DNA of 64,000 bases from an uncultured Tolumonas sp. (lineage in GTDB: Bacteria; Pseudomonadota; Gammaproteobacteria; Enterobacterales; Aeromonadaceae), in NCBI RefSeq assembly GCF_963676665.1, contig NZ_OY781371.1, positions 1 to 64,000 on the forward strand. Direction: 5' to 3'. The notes below the pieces were generated by a model, which worked only from the letters and a program-made list of their open reading frames with translations, made no database searches and was not told the DNA's origin. Of this stretch, positions 47,112 through 58,810 are shown piece by piece. Position numbers and translations under genes: made by a program. The first letter of the stretch is position 1. The number at the start of each line of letters is the position of its first letter.

Positions 47112-48001
47112 TGAAAAATTATATTCTTATTGGGCTGGCTGCGGCAGGGCTGTTGATTTCATCATCTATCTTTGTCATTGATGAAAGCCAACGCGGTATT
47201 GTTGTTCAGTTTGGTAAAGTGATCCGCGAAGGTGACAGCGATATTCCGAAGGTTTATGAACCGGGGCTGCATTGGAAATGGCCATTTATTGATGATGTAC
47301 GCAAATTAGATGCCCGCATTCAGACCTTAGATGGTCAAGCTGATCGTTTTGTTACCTCTGAGAAAAAAGACTTAATTATTGATTCTTACGTTAAATGGCG
47401 TATCGAGGATTTTGCTAAGTTTTATCTGGCTACCGGTGGTGGTAGTCGCGCACAGGCTGAGTCGTTGTTGAAACGGAAAATCAATAATGGTCTGCGTTCT
47501 GAAATTGGTAGCCGTACTATTAAAGACATCGTTTCCGGTGAACGTACCGAAGTGATGGAAGACGCGTTACGTCAGATGGCTCGCTCTTCTGAGCTGGGTA
47601 TTAAGGTTGTTGATGTTCGAATAAAACAAATCAATTTACCGTTAGAAGTATCTAACTCGATTTATCAGCGTATGCGTGCTGAACGTAATTCAGTAGCTCG
47701 TGAACATCGTTCTCAAGGTCGTGAAAAAGCGGAAATGTTACGGGCGAATATCGACCGTCGGGTTACGGTTATGATTGCAGAAGCTCAGCGTAAATCTCGC
47801 CAAGTAAAAGGTGAGGGGGATGCCGCTGCTGCTCGTATTTATGCGGAAACTTATAAGCAAAATCCAGAGCTGTTTTCCTTCTTACGCAGTTTGGATGCGT
47901 ATAAAAACAGCTTCAAGAACGGAAAAGATTATATGGTGCTGAGTACAGATAATGAGTTCTTTAAATATCTGAAAAGCCCGCAGCAGCCGGCGACAAAATA
48001 A
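47111..48001 (+). CDS. hflC: FtsH protease modulator HflC
   Basis: 296 residues with an N-terminal membrane anchor (YILIGLAAAGLLISSSIFVI), SPFH motif DESQRGIVVQFGKVIREGD, and the HflC-typical end FFKYLKSP. Partner of HflK in the periplasmic FtsH cage. Followed by a perfect hairpin at 48024, then purA. Confidence 0.96.
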   Translation: MKNYILIGLAAAGLLISSSIFVIDESQRGIVVQFGKVIREGDSDIPKVYEPGLHWKWPFIDDVRKLDARIQTLDGQADRFVTSEKKDLIIDSYVKWRIEDFAKFYLATGGGSRAQAESLLKRKINNGLRSEIGSRTIKDIVSGERTEVMEDALRQMARSSELGIKVVDVRIKQINLPLEVSNSIYQRMRAERNSVAREHRSQGREKAEMLRANIDRRVTVMIAEAQRKSRQVKGEGDAAAARIYAETYKQNPELFSFLRSLDAYKNSFKNGKDYMVLSTDNEFFKYLKSPQQPATK

Positions 48002-48023
48002 CCGGCTATACAGAGAGTTAGAC

Positions 48024-48049
48024 AAGAAGAGGGCATCAGCCCTCTTCTT
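48024..48049. terminator. Perfect 11-bp hairpin after hflC
   Basis: AAGAAGAGGGC pairs with GCCCTCTTCTT around ATCA. The U run is minimal (TTATAT), so it may be a terminator of modest strength or an mRNA 3'-end stabiliser. Confidence 0.65.
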
Positions 48050-48125
48050 ATATGGAAATTTCTTACCTAAACAGGCCACAAGGGCGTTTCTGCGCTGCTC
48101 AAATTTTGTTAGAATCCTTTTTTAA

Positions 48126-49445
<1,320 letters not shown>

Positions 49446-49465
49446 TTCAGTCGATGTGGAAGACA

Positions 49466-49496
49466 AAAACGCCAGACAATGTCTGGCGTTTTTTAT
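49466..49496 (+). terminator. Rho-independent terminator after purA
   Basis: AAACGCCAGAC pairs with GTCTGGCGTTT around AAT, followed by TTTATT. It lies between the converging purA and ispB genes. Confidence 0.93.
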
Positions 49497-49521
49497 TGGA
49501 TTTTTGTTTGTTTTTTGGTTC

Positions 49522-50493
49522 TTAAGCTTCGCGATGAACGGCTAAGTTAGCTAATACTTGTAACGCTGTTTTGTAAGGGGAGTCAGGTAAAACAGCCAGA
49601 GCATTAATGGCTTTCTGTGCTTCTTCTTCCGCGCGGTTGACCGTGTATTCGAGCGCTTTAGTTTGCGTCAGAATATCCAGAATTTCATCCAGATGCTCCA
49701 TGCCGTCACGCTCTGTAATGGCTTGCGCTATCCGTTTACTCTGTTCTGGTGTTCCTTGCGCCATTGCATGGATCAGCGGCAATGTTGGTTTACCTTCTGC
49801 AAGATCATCACCTACATTTTTCCCCATGGTCTGGCTACTGGAAGAGTAGTCCATCACATCATCAATTAACTGAAATGCAGTGCCCAGATATTTACCATAA
49901 TCACGTAATGCCAGTTCTACATGCTGAGGCTGATTAGCCAGTATTGCAGCGCAATGAGTCGCAGCTTCAAACAGCTTGGCTGTTTTACAGTAAATAACCT
50001 GCAGATAATTATCTTCGGTGGTAGATGGGTCATTACAGTTCATTAACTGCATGACTTCACCTTCTGCAATCAGATTGGTTGCATCTGAGAGCAACTGCAT
50101 CACCTGCATATTGCCAAGCTCAACCATCATCTGAAAGGCGCGGGTATGTAAGAAGTCACCGACCAGTACACTGGCTGCATTACCAAATAATTGATTGGCC
50201 GTATCACGGCCACGGCGCAATTCAGATTCATCAACGACATCATCATGTAACAGCGTGGCGGTATGAATAAATTCGATGATGGTCGCCAGACGGATGTGCG
50301 CATCGCCCTGATAATTAATCGCTCTGGCTGCTAGGACTGCCAGTAAAGGACGAACACGTTTACCGCCACCACTGATAATGTAATAGGCGAGCTGATTAAC
50401 CAAAGCGACATCCGATTGCAATCGCTGATAAATCAGTTGATTTACCGCTTGCATATCGTCATCGGCGAGAGTGCGGATAACTTGTTGATCCAT
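49522..50493 (-). CDS. ispB: Octaprenyl diphosphate synthase
   Basis: 323 residues, trans-prenyltransferase. First Asp-rich motif LLHDDVVDESELRRG, second QLIDDVMDYSS; GGGKRVRPLLAVLAA for substrate binding. Makes the ubiquinone/menaquinone side chain from FPP and IPP. Divergent from rplU, as in E. coli. Confidence 0.95.
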   Translation of the reverse strand: MDQQVIRTLADDDMQAVNQLIYQRLQSDVALVNQLAYYIISGGGKRVRPLLAVLAARAINYQGDAHIRLATIIEFIHTATLLHDDVVDESELRRGRDTANQLFGNAASVLVGDFLHTRAFQMMVELGNMQVMQLLSDATNLIAEGEVMQLMNCNDPSTTEDNYLQVIYCKTAKLFEAATHCAAILANQPQHVELALRDYGKYLGTAFQLIDDVMDYSSSSQTMGKNVGDDLAEGKPTLPLIHAMAQGTPEQSKRIAQAITERDGMEHLDEILDILTQTKALEYTVNRAEEEAQKAINALAVLPDSPYKTALQVLANLAVHREA

Positions 50494-50633
50494 GGGCGTT
50501 CTAAAATGCTCTCGGGCTAGCGTGCAGGCTAAAGATTGTCGTTAATTCTACATGAAACAAATCTCAAGTGCAGTCTTTGGGCTCTATTCATCCGCGGTAT
50601 GACGCGAAATTACACAAGATAGTGATTTGCTTA

Positions 50634-50662
50634 TTGCGTAATGGGTGCAACTTGCGTAAAAT
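50634..50662 (+). promoter_or_regulatory. Promoter of rplU-rpmA
   Basis: TTGCGT (50634-50639), a 17-bp spacer, TAAAAT (50657-50662), then a GC-rich discriminator (CCGCGGCC) typical of stringently regulated translation genes. The start codon is about 85 bp downstream. Confidence 0.65.
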
Positions 50663-50693
50663 CCGCGGCCATTGTCATTAGGTTTAAGTGCAT

Positions 50694-50722
50694 CGGCGTT
50701 TTAAGAAAAACAGAATACGCCG
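50694..50722 (+). promoter_or_regulatory. Leader hairpin upstream of rplU
   Basis: CGGCGT pairs with ACGCCG across an A-rich loop of 17 nt in the rplU leader. Ribosomal leaders often bind their own product; whether this does is unknown. Confidence 0.35.
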
Positions 50723-50747
50723 TTATGCCGAATTCGGAGTTTTAAAC

Positions 50748-51059
50748 ATGTACGCGGTTATCCTAAGTGGTGGAAAACAGCATCGTGTAGCTGAAGGTCA
50801 GGTTTTGCGCCTGGAAAAACTGGAAGCTGCAACTGGTGCGGCCGTTGAATTTGATAAAGTGTTGATGGTTACTAATGGCGACGACGTTAAAGTTGGCGCA
50901 CCTTATGTAGCTGGCGGCAAAGTTGTTGCTGAAGTTGTTGCGCACGGTCGCGGTGATAAAGTTCACATCGTGAAATTCCGTCGTCGTAAGCATCATCGTA
51001 AACAAGCTGGCCATCGTCAGTGGTTCACTGAAGTGAAAATCACTGCTATCAACGCGTAA
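50748..51059 (+). CDS. rplU: 50S ribosomal protein L21
   Basis: 103 residues from the ATG at 50748 ([18 protein letters not shown]), preceded by GGAG; an upstream in-frame start in the leader would add 20 non-conserved residues and is rejected. Core [18 protein letters not shown] and [16 protein letters not shown] are typical. Followed after 17 bp by rpmA. Confidence 0.97.
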   Translation: MYAVILSGGKQHRVAEGQVLRLEKLEAATGAAVEFDKVLMVTNGDDVKVGAPYVAGGKVVAEVVAHGRGDKVHIVKFRRRKHHRKQAGHRQWFTEVKITAINA

Positions 51060-51076
51060 TTCAGGAGAGTTTTTAA

Positions 51077-51334
51077 ATGGCACATAAGAAAGCTGGCGGT
51101 TCCTCGCGCAACGGCCGTGACTCTGAAAGCAAACGCCTGGGTGTTAAACGTTTCGGTGGTGAAAGCGTACTGGCAGGTAGCATCATCGTTCGTCAACGTG
51201 GCACCAAGTTCCATGCTGGTGTGAACGTGGGTTGTGGTAAAGACCACACTCTGTTCGCAACTGCAACTGGTACTATCAAGTTTGAAATTAAAGGTCCTAA
51301 CAACCGTAAATATGTCAGCATCGTAGCTGAATAA
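51077..51334 (+). CDS. rpmA: 50S ribosomal protein L27
   Basis: 85 residues starting directly [18 protein letters not shown], as in gammaproteobacteria without an N-terminal cleavage extension. Conserved [20 protein letters not shown]. Ribosome binding site AGGAGAG. Terminator follows. Confidence 0.98.
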   Translation: MAHKKAGGSSRNGRDSESKRLGVKRFGGESVLAGSIIVRQRGTKFHAGVNVGCGKDHTLFATATGTIKFEIKGPNNRKYVSIVAE

Positions 51335-51352
51335 TTTTTGCGTTGTAAGACA

Positions 51353-51384
51353 CAAGCCCTGCCGTAATGGCGGGGCTTTGTTAT
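51353..51384 (+). terminator. Rho-independent terminator after rpmA
   Basis: AAGCCCTGCC pairs with GGCGGGGCTT (one mismatch-like G-U) around GTAAT, followed by TGTTATTT. Confidence 0.85.
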
Positions 51385-51527
51385 TTGCGGCATTTAAACA
51401 CAGCGTAATATCGATTTCTGCGCAAGCCTGACCTCTGTCTGTTCTCTGTGAATATCATTATGGGGTAGGGTTTGTTCTCAAGGGAATGGCTGTAATGTGG
51501 CCAACAATGGTTGGTTATTCTCTATAA

Positions 51528-52739
<1,212 letters not shown>

Positions 52740-52743
52740 TAAT

Positions 52744-52770
52744 AATCCCTCACATTGTGAGGGATTTTTG
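52744..52770 (+). terminator. Rho-independent terminator after obgE
   Basis: AATCCCTCACA pairs with TGTGAGGGATT with a minimal loop, followed by TTTG and TTTT. It starts five bases after the obgE stop. Confidence 0.9.
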
Positions 52771-52784
52771 TTTTGAGGTAGTTA

Positions 52785-53861
52785 GTGTCTATATTTGCCA
52801 GTGCATCACCCTTTGAGATATTTATTTATCGTCATATTCGTATTATCCATGTCATCAAAATCTGCCTCGCCCTTTTAATTGCTCACCTGATCAATGCGGC
52901 CTTTCCCGTTCCTCATTTTGCGTGGACCTCAGTCACTATCGTGATCATTATGCTCACGTTACCTCAAGTGGGAGGGGCGTTAGAAAAATCAATTCAACGG
53001 ATTATTGGAACCGTTTTAGGTGCTTGTTACGCGATTGCTATTTTGTTGCTCACCAGTAACACGTGGCTGATTGCCATTTTGACCATGCTGGGCATTGCGG
53101 GCACCGCGTATCGGGCAACCAGTAAAATGGGGTATGCCTATCTGGTGGCTGGTTTTACGCTGATCATGGTGTTGGATGGTGGTAGCCAATCGTTCGAGGA
53201 AGCACTATGGCGTACAGGCACTATTTTGTTGGGTTGTGTCATTGCACTGCTAGTGTCACTGATAGTGTTACCTTTGCGAGCCAGAAATGAATGGCGTTGG
53301 CAGTTAGCTGAATCATTAAAACGCATGGGGAAGATCTGGCAAGCGCATCTTTCGCCAAATGTGGTAAAACCATTAGCTACCCGAGCAATGCTGAAAAGTG
53401 TTGAACGAGCGATTCAGCGGCAAAAAGCACTACATAAATCGGTTGTACTGGAATCTAAGGTATTACGTCATCACAGTGATGTTTTGGATGAATTAGTTTC
53501 GGCGCAAAGCCGTTGTCTATTGTTGCTGGAATTATTGGCCCAAACTCGCTGGGAAAGTAGTCGCAGTGCGTTAGTTATCCAAAATCTGTTTTCATTGGGT
53601 TTTGCTGGGCGTGAATTGGGTTTGGATCTACAGGCGTTATCTCAATTTTGTGCCGGACATAGTGATTTGTTACCGCCATCACGACAGGAGCTATTGGTTA
53701 GTTATAAAAAGGAAATCCAAGATACTTTGACCGAACAAAGCAGTTTTTCCCTTAATGCTAATGGGTATGCGTGGCTGGTTTATCAGGCTGGCATTCAGAT
53801 GGAGCATATCAATAGTTTGATCCGGCGCATTACTATGGTGACTGACCTTGCGCATGCGTAA
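52785..53861 (+). CDS. FUSC-family membrane protein
   Basis: 358 residues starting with GTG at 52785 behind TGAGGT. Four to six membrane helices in the first 170 residues (for example VTIVIIMLTLPQVGGALEKS, RIIGTVLGACYAIAILLLT), and a cytoplasmic helical C-terminal half. The QRIIGTVLGAxYAI segment is the FUSC hallmark, seen in AaeB/YccS-type aromatic acid exporters. Substrate unknown. Eighty-five bases before yjjP; possibly a separate unit. Confidence 0.8.
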   Translation: MSIFASASPFEIFIYRHIRIIHVIKICLALLIAHLINAAFPVPHFAWTSVTIVIIMLTLPQVGGALEKSIQRIIGTVLGACYAIAILLLTSNTWLIAILTMLGIAGTAYRATSKMGYAYLVAGFTLIMVLDGGSQSFEEALWRTGTILLGCVIALLVSLIVLPLRARNEWRWQLAESLKRMGKIWQAHLSPNVVKPLATRAMLKSVERAIQRQKALHKSVVLESKVLRHHSDVLDELVSAQSRCLLLLELLAQTRWESSRSALVIQNLFSLGFAGRELGLDLQALSQFCAGHSDLLPPSRQELLVSYKKEIQDTLTEQSSFSLNANGYAWLVYQAGIQMEHINSLIRRITMVTDLAHA

Positions 53862-53946
53862 AAACTAATTCGTGGCGATATAAGAAAATGATATAACTAG
53901 TGCTGTCTATATTTAACTATGCAATATAAAAGGCAGGAATCAGGGT

Positions 53947-54741
53947 ATGCAGGAGCAAGGAGTGCTGTTGTCCCGGGAAGAACAAACCAAGATAACCCGG
54001 GTGCTGGTGAGAACGGCACAAATGCTGGCGCAATGTGGTGCTGAAAGCCGTTTGATTGAACAAACAACATGTCGTGTTGGCGCTGCGTTGGGTGTTGAAA
54101 GTGTGGAAATGGCGATTTCCCCGAGTGCTGTTGTTTTAACAACACTCAATCATGGTTCTTGTATTACTACAACACGGCGTATCCATGAGTTGGGTATTAA
54201 CATGCATGTTCTATGTGCTATCCAGCGGATCTGTATTCTGAGTGAAAAGCGTCTGCTGACGACAGCAGATGATGTCAATAAACACTTAACCGAGATTAAA
54301 CCATTCCGATATAACCGCTGGTTAGTGGTGTTTATGATTGGTTTATCATGTGGTGCATTCAGTTTGTTATTTGGTGGCGATTGGCCAGTCTTTTTTACTA
54401 CCTGCGTGGCATCGGCTGTGGGTATGTTTGTTCGTCAGGAAATTGCGCATCGTCATTTCAGCCCATTAATTAATTTTGCTACGACGGCATTTATTGCGAC
54501 TTCAATCGCTAGCATGGCAACCGTGTATCACTGGAGCGAACAACCGTATTTGGCGATGGCTGCCTGTGTCTTGTTGCTGGTGCCCGGCTTCCCGTTAGTA
54601 AATGCCTTATTTGATATGGTTAAGGGTTATTTTAATATGGGGCTTGCGCGTTGGGGCACGGCCACACTGTTAACATTAAGTGCAACTGCTGGAATTGTTT
54701 TGGCAATGAAATTAACCGGCGTATGGGGATGGAATCCATAA
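53947..54741 (+). CDS. yjjP: ThrE-family inner membrane protein (YjjP-like large subunit)
   Basis: 264 residues. Soluble N-terminal half with RTAQMLAQCGAESRLIEQT and VEMAISPSAVVLTT, then about five membrane helices from residue 118. Matches YjjP, the larger partner of the split Thr/Ser exporter (ThrE) family; in E. coli YjjPB is linked to succinate export. Couples to yjjB through a TAATG overlap. Confidence 0.87.
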   Translation: MQEQGVLLSREEQTKITRVLVRTAQMLAQCGAESRLIEQTTCRVGAALGVESVEMAISPSAVVLTTLNHGSCITTTRRIHELGINMHVLCAIQRICILSEKRLLTTADDVNKHLTEIKPFRYNRWLVVFMIGLSCGAFSLLFGGDWPVFFTTCVASAVGMFVRQEIAHRHFSPLINFATTAFIATSIASMATVYHWSEQPYLAMAACVLLLVPGFPLVNALFDMVKGYFNMGLARWGTATLLTLSATAGIVLAMKLTGVWGWNP

Positions 54742-55205
54742 TGGAATTGTTACGGGCAATTGTATTTGATGCTTTTTGGTCCGCAATTCCAGCCGTTGGT
54801 TTTGCGATGATTTTTGCGGTTCCGCCCCGGATGCTAAAATATTGTGCCGTTGGCGGGGCTTTCGCGCATAGTTTGCGAATGTTGCAAATTCATTTTGGCA
54901 TACCTATTGAATGGGCAACCTTTATTACTACTACGTTGATTGGCTTAATTTTTGTTTATGTATCTCGTCGCTTGTTAGCTCCACGCCCTGTTTTTACCGT
55001 TGCGAGCATTATTCCGATGATCCCCGGTAAATTTGCATTTAACACCATTATTGCGGTGTTAAGCATGAACAGTGGTGGAGTCACAGAAAAGTTATTGCAA
55101 GCCAGTATCGAGAATGGTTTGAAAACACTGTTTATCTTGTTTGCTCTTTGTTTTGGGCTGGCAGTACCCTCTTTATTTATTTATCGAAACAGGCCGATTG
55201 TATAA
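54741..55205 (+). CDS. yjjB: ThrE-family inner membrane protein (YjjB-like small subunit)
   Basis: 154 residues from the ATG at 54741, overlapping the yjjP stop by one base; an earlier in-frame start lies inside yjjP. Four to five membrane helices; AIPAVGFAMIFAVPPRMLKY, GAFAHSLRM and SIIPMIPGKFAFNTI are typical of the ThrE_2 domain. Works with YjjP. Only four bases separate it from folA. Confidence 0.87.
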   Translation: MELLRAIVFDAFWSAIPAVGFAMIFAVPPRMLKYCAVGGAFAHSLRMLQIHFGIPIEWATFITTTLIGLIFVYVSRRLLAPRPVFTVASIIPMIPGKFAFNTIIAVLSMNSGGVTEKLLQASIENGLKTLFILFALCFGLAVPSLFIYRNRPIV

Positions 55206-55209
55206 CGCT

Positions 55210-55701
55210 ATGTTGATCTCTTTAATTGTTGCGATGGCAGAAAATCGCGTGATTGGCCGGGGTAATCAGATGCCTTGGCATTTGCCGGCTGATTTACGGC
55301 ATTTCAAAAGTGTCACTCTGGGTAAACCCGTCATTATGGGGCGGAAGACCTTTGAATCGATTGGGCGGCCATTACCGGGTCGTCGCAATGTGGTGATCAG
55401 CCGGAGTGCTGATTGGCAGGCTGAGGGGGTGGAGAGTGTTAACTCGCTACATGCAGCGCTTGCATTGGTGCAGGGAGCGACAGAAGTGATGATCATCGGT
55501 GGTGGCCAGTTATACAGCGAAGCCCTACCATTGGCGCAACGCTTATATCTGACGCATATCGAGTTGCCAGTCGCCGATGCTGATACTTGGTTTCCTGATT
55601 ATTCACAATATCAGTGGCAGCAGCGGGCAGAAGAATTGCATGATCCCGATGAGAAAAACCCGTATCACTATCGGTTTGAAACTTTAGATCGCTGTATTTA
55701 A
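55210..55701 (+). CDS. folA: Dihydrofolate reductase
   Basis: 163 residues from the ATG at 55210 (MLISLIVAMAENRVIGRGNQ). MPWHLPADLRHFKSVTLGKP, IMGRKTFESIGRPLPGR and the IIGGGQLYSEALP turn are the DHFR core, with the acidic Asp of the M20-loop region. A clear ribosome binding site is lacking and the gene starts four bases after yjjB, so translation may be coupled. Converges with apaH, as in E. coli. Confidence 0.95.
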   Translation: MLISLIVAMAENRVIGRGNQMPWHLPADLRHFKSVTLGKPVIMGRKTFESIGRPLPGRRNVVISRSADWQAEGVESVNSLHAALALVQGATEVMIIGGGQLYSEALPLAQRLYLTHIELPVADADTWFPDYSQYQWQQRAEELHDPDEKNPYHYRFETLDRCI

Positions 55702-55716
55702 ACAAAACAATACATA

Positions 55717-55749
55717 AAAAGAAGACCCGGTTATCCGGGTCTTCTTTTA
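55717..55749. terminator. Bidirectional terminator between folA and apaH
   Basis: AAAAGAAGACCCGG pairs with CCGGGTCTTCTTTT around TTAT. It includes the apaH stop codon. Confidence 0.93.
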
Positions 55750-56574
55750 TTCACCACTGGAGTAAACCGGGCAGTTCAGACTAAACATGGCATTATCTTC
55801 CCAACGCCATAATGTTAATTGATTGCCCCAGACACAGCCGGTGTCCAATGCTTTGATCTTTGGTAACGGGCATTTTCCCATCAACGCTGCCCAGTGCCCA
55901 AATACTAAATGTGGTTCATCGGCGTCAGCTTTTCGTACCTCAAACCAGGGTGCCAGCTGGGCTGGTTTATCGGCAGGCGATTCTTTGCATTTAAACTCTA
56001 AACTACCATCATCGCGGCAAAAGCGCATACGGGTAAAGCTATTGATGATGTAACGCCAGCGAGGTAAACCAGTTAAGCGAGGGTCCCAGTGTGACGGTTC
56101 TTCGCCATACATATGGCCGAGCAGCCAGGTACCTTGATCACTGCGTAACAATGTTTCGACTTCACGAGCACAATGCCGTGCGGTTGCCAAATCCCACTGT
56201 GGTGATAAGCCGGCGTGCGTCATCATTACAGGTAAAGTCGGGTGCTCTGCCATGATTGGGCGGTTTTGCAGCCAATGTATTAATTCATGCCGATCCGGTG
56301 CGGTGAGAATGTTTTCTGTTTTGTCTTTTTTCTTTGGTAATGCATGTCCGGCGGCGACCGCCAGCAAGTTCAAATCATGATTACCTAATACTGTTGTGGC
56401 TCGATCGCCCAAGCTGTACACAAAACGTAATACGTCCAGTGACTGAGGACCACGGGCGACGAGATCACCCGTCAGCCACAGTTCATCCTGCTGGGCATTA
56501 AATTGTGCCAGATCCAGTAATTGCTGTAATTCAGCGTAACAGCCCTGGACGTCGCCAACAAAATAGGTTGCCAT
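55747..56574 (-). CDS. apaH: Diadenosine tetraphosphatase (symmetrical)
   Basis: 275 residues, metallophosphatase. Motifs YFVGDVQGCYAELQ, GDLVARGPQS, and GNHDLNLLA, then MTHAG and VFGHWAALMG. Splits Ap4A to two ADP and acts on Np4-capped RNA. Last gene of the lptD-surA-pdxA-rsmA-apaG-apaH series, 62 bp after apaG. Confidence 0.96.
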   Translation of the reverse strand: MATYFVGDVQGCYAELQQLLDLAQFNAQQDELWLTGDLVARGPQSLDVLRFVYSLGDRATTVLGNHDLNLLAVAAGHALPKKKDKTENILTAPDRHELIHWLQNRPIMAEHPTLPVMMTHAGLSPQWDLATARHCAREVETLLRSDQGTWLLGHMYGEEPSHWDPRLTGLPRWRYIINSFTRMRFCRDDGSLEFKCKESPADKPAQLAPWFEVRKADADEPHLVFGHWAALMGKCPLPKIKALDTGCVWGNQLTLWRWEDNAMFSLNCPVYSSGE

Positions 56575-56636
56575 ACTTCAACACTCTACTTAGCAGGTTT
56601 AAGAAATTATCTCATATCGATGGGATAATACATGAT

Positions 56637-57008
56637 TCAGTTGATGAGATGAGGAATTGCCAGCGCAAAAGGAGGAATACTCACTTCAAATAACTGTTCG
56701 TTGTATTTGTTTTGAAAGGTATAGCTACCACGCATACAGCCAAAAGGCGTTTTTAGCTGTATGTTGCTTTGATAGGTATAAGATTGGCCTGCGGCTATAA
56801 TTGGCTGTTGCCCGACCACTCCTTGTCCTTGCACTTCTGTTTGCTGACCATTGGCATCATTGATCAGCCAGTGACGATCCATCAACTGCACATCTTCACC
56901 TGATTGGTTATGAATAGTGATTTCATAACCAAAGGCATACAGCGCATCATCTGGATCTGATTGTTCAGCAAGATAAAAGGGACGCGGTGTGATTTGTATG
57001 CCCGGCAT
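56637..57008 (-). CDS. apaG: ApaG domain protein
   Basis: 123 residues, a single ApaG (FN3-like) domain with GEDVQLMDRHWLINDANGQ, VVGQQPIIAAGQSYTY and FGCMRGSYTF. Biochemical role is uncertain. Nine bases after rsmA and upstream of apaH. Confidence 0.95.
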   Translation of the reverse strand: MPGIQITPRPFYLAEQSDPDDALYAFGYEITIHNQSGEDVQLMDRHWLINDANGQQTEVQGQGVVGQQPIIAAGQSYTYQSNIQLKTPFGCMRGSYTFQNKYNEQLFEVSIPPFALAIPHLIN

Positions 57009-57017
57009 AATGCATCC

Positions 57018-57824
57018 TTAGCGATGAGTAGTCAGCCAGTTAGCAATACTGACAAATTGCGCCAACGTCAAGTTTTCTGGGCGCAAGTTTGGATCAATGT
57101 TGATCTCTTCCAACTGTTCTGCCGTGATGAAACTCCGGAAGCTGTTACGGATAGTTTTACGACGTTGACCAAAACCTTCCTGGCACACGCGTTGTAAATC
57201 AGCAACATCAAGTGCTTCATAAGGACGTTTTTGCCAAGGTGCCAGACGTACCACCGCCGAGTTGACTTTCGGCGCCGGTTTGAACGCGTGTGGACCTACT
57301 TCTAACACCGGTGACACTTGGCAGTAATATTGGGTCATCACTGTCAAACGACCATAGTCTTTGCTGTTTGGACCCGCAGCCAGACGTTCCACCACCTCTT
57401 TTTGCAGCATGAAATACATGTCCGTAATATGCTGAGATTTTTCCAGCAGATGAAAAATCAGCGGTGTGGAAATGTTGTAAGGCAGATTGCCGAAGATCCG
57501 TAACGGGCGGCCGGGTTGTGCCAGTTCGTCGAAATCAAACTTCATTGCATCCGCTTCATGCACGATCAATTTATCTTTCAGACGTGGATGCTCGCGCAGA
57601 CGGGCGGCTAAGTCACGGTCGAGTTCAACGACATGCATTTTATCAACCTGATCACAAACAGGTTCAGTTAACGCGCCAAGACCGGGACCAATTTCAACTA
57701 ACACGTCGTTCTGACGTGGCGCTATTGCCGAGACAATAGCATCAATCGTGTATTGATCGTGCAGGAAGTTTTGGCCAAAACGTTTACGTGCGCGGTGACC
57801 GAGGTGAACATTGTCGTTAATCAT
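57018..57824 (-). CDS. rsmA: 16S rRNA dimethyladenosine transferase
   Basis: 268 residues. [13 protein letters not shown]-terminus, SAM-binding [14 protein letters not shown], and NLPYNIS (motif IV). Dimethylates A1518 and A1519 of 16S rRNA. Overlaps pdxA by four bases (ATGA). Confidence 0.97.
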   Translation of the reverse strand: MINDNVHLGHRARKRFGQNFLHDQYTIDAIVSAIAPRQNDVLVEIGPGLGALTEPVCDQVDKMHVVELDRDLAARLREHPRLKDKLIVHEADAMKFDFDELAQPGRPLRIFGNLPYNISTPLIFHLLEKSQHITDMYFMLQKEVVERLAAGPNSKDYGRLTVMTQYYCQVSPVLEVGPHAFKPAPKVNSAVVRLAPWQKRPYEALDVADLQRVCQEGFGQRRKTIRNSFRSFITAEQLEEINIDPNLRPENLTLAQFVSIANWLTTHR

Positions 57825-58810
57825 TGTTTATGAGATACCATTAAGATCGCTTGATGTAATGCGGTTAGCAGGCTGCCATTATGGCTTTTACCGCTGCCAG
57901 CTAATTCGAGTGCAGTACCGTGATCGACTGAGGTGCGAATAAACGGCAACCCCAGTGTGATATTGACGGCACGGCCAAATCCTTTGTATTTGAGAACAGG
58001 TAAGCCTTGATCGTGATACATGGCTAATACGGCATCAGCGCGTTGCAAATATTTGTCTTGGAACAGGGTGTCAGCAGGAAGTGGACCTTCCAGAGAGTAT
58101 CCTTGGCTTCTTAATGCCGCCAAGACTGGTTCGATGACATCGATCTCTTCACGTCCCATATGGCCGCCTTCACCGGCATGAGGGTTTAGGCCACAGACCA
58201 GAATATGCGGTGTAGTGATACCAAATTGTGTCTGCAGATCATGCTGCAGTATCTCAATGGTTCGCGTTAAGCTTGCCGTAGTGATGGCATCGGCAACATC
58301 ACGCAAGGGGAGGTGCGTTGTCGCCAGTGCAACTCGCAATCCGTCGGTGGCCAGCATCATAACAACCTGTTCAACACCTGCTTGTTCAGCAAAAAACTCG
58401 GTATGCCCACTAAATGGCACACCGGCTTCATTGATGACACCTTTATGTACTGGGCCGGTCACCAGTGCGGCAAACTCGCCCTTCAGACAGCCATCGGCAG
58501 CCCGTTGTAAGGTAGCCAACACGTAATCGCCATTACGTTTATCCAGCTGTCCGGCTGTGACCGGAACAGAAAGAGAAACAGGACATACCGTTAATACGCC
58601 TTGAGGCTGCGCTTGTGCGGGTCGATGTGCATCGTATGGCTGAATATTAATCTGTTTTCCTAACGTTTCCGCTCGCTGTTGCAACAGTGCAGGATCTGCC
58701 ACAATCACCAATTCAACTGGCCAGGCTTGTTCGGTTAAGCTCAGCACTAAGTCAGGGCCAATACCTGCCGGTTCACCCGGTGTAATGACAATACGGGGAA
58801 TCAAATTCAT
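57821..58810 (-). CDS. pdxA: 4-hydroxythreonine-4-phosphate dehydrogenase
   Basis: 329 residues. [13 protein letters not shown] start, [23 protein letters not shown], and metal-site [16 protein letters not shown] and [13 protein letters not shown]. Pyridoxal phosphate synthesis. Overlaps rsmA by four bases and surA by one. Confidence 0.97.
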   Translation of the reverse strand: MNLIPRIVITPGEPAGIGPDLVLSLTEQAWPVELVIVADPALLQQRAETLGKQINIQPYDAHRPAQAQPQGVLTVCPVSLSVPVTAGQLDKRNGDYVLATLQRAADGCLKGEFAALVTGPVHKGVINEAGVPFSGHTEFFAEQAGVEQVVMMLATDGLRVALATTHLPLRDVADAITTASLTRTIEILQHDLQTQFGITTPHILVCGLNPHAGEGGHMGREEIDVIEPVLAALRSQGYSLEGPLPADTLFQDKYLQRADAVLAMYHDQGLPVLKYKGFGRAVNITLGLPFIRTSVDHGTALELAGSGKSHNGSLLTALHQAILMVSHKQ

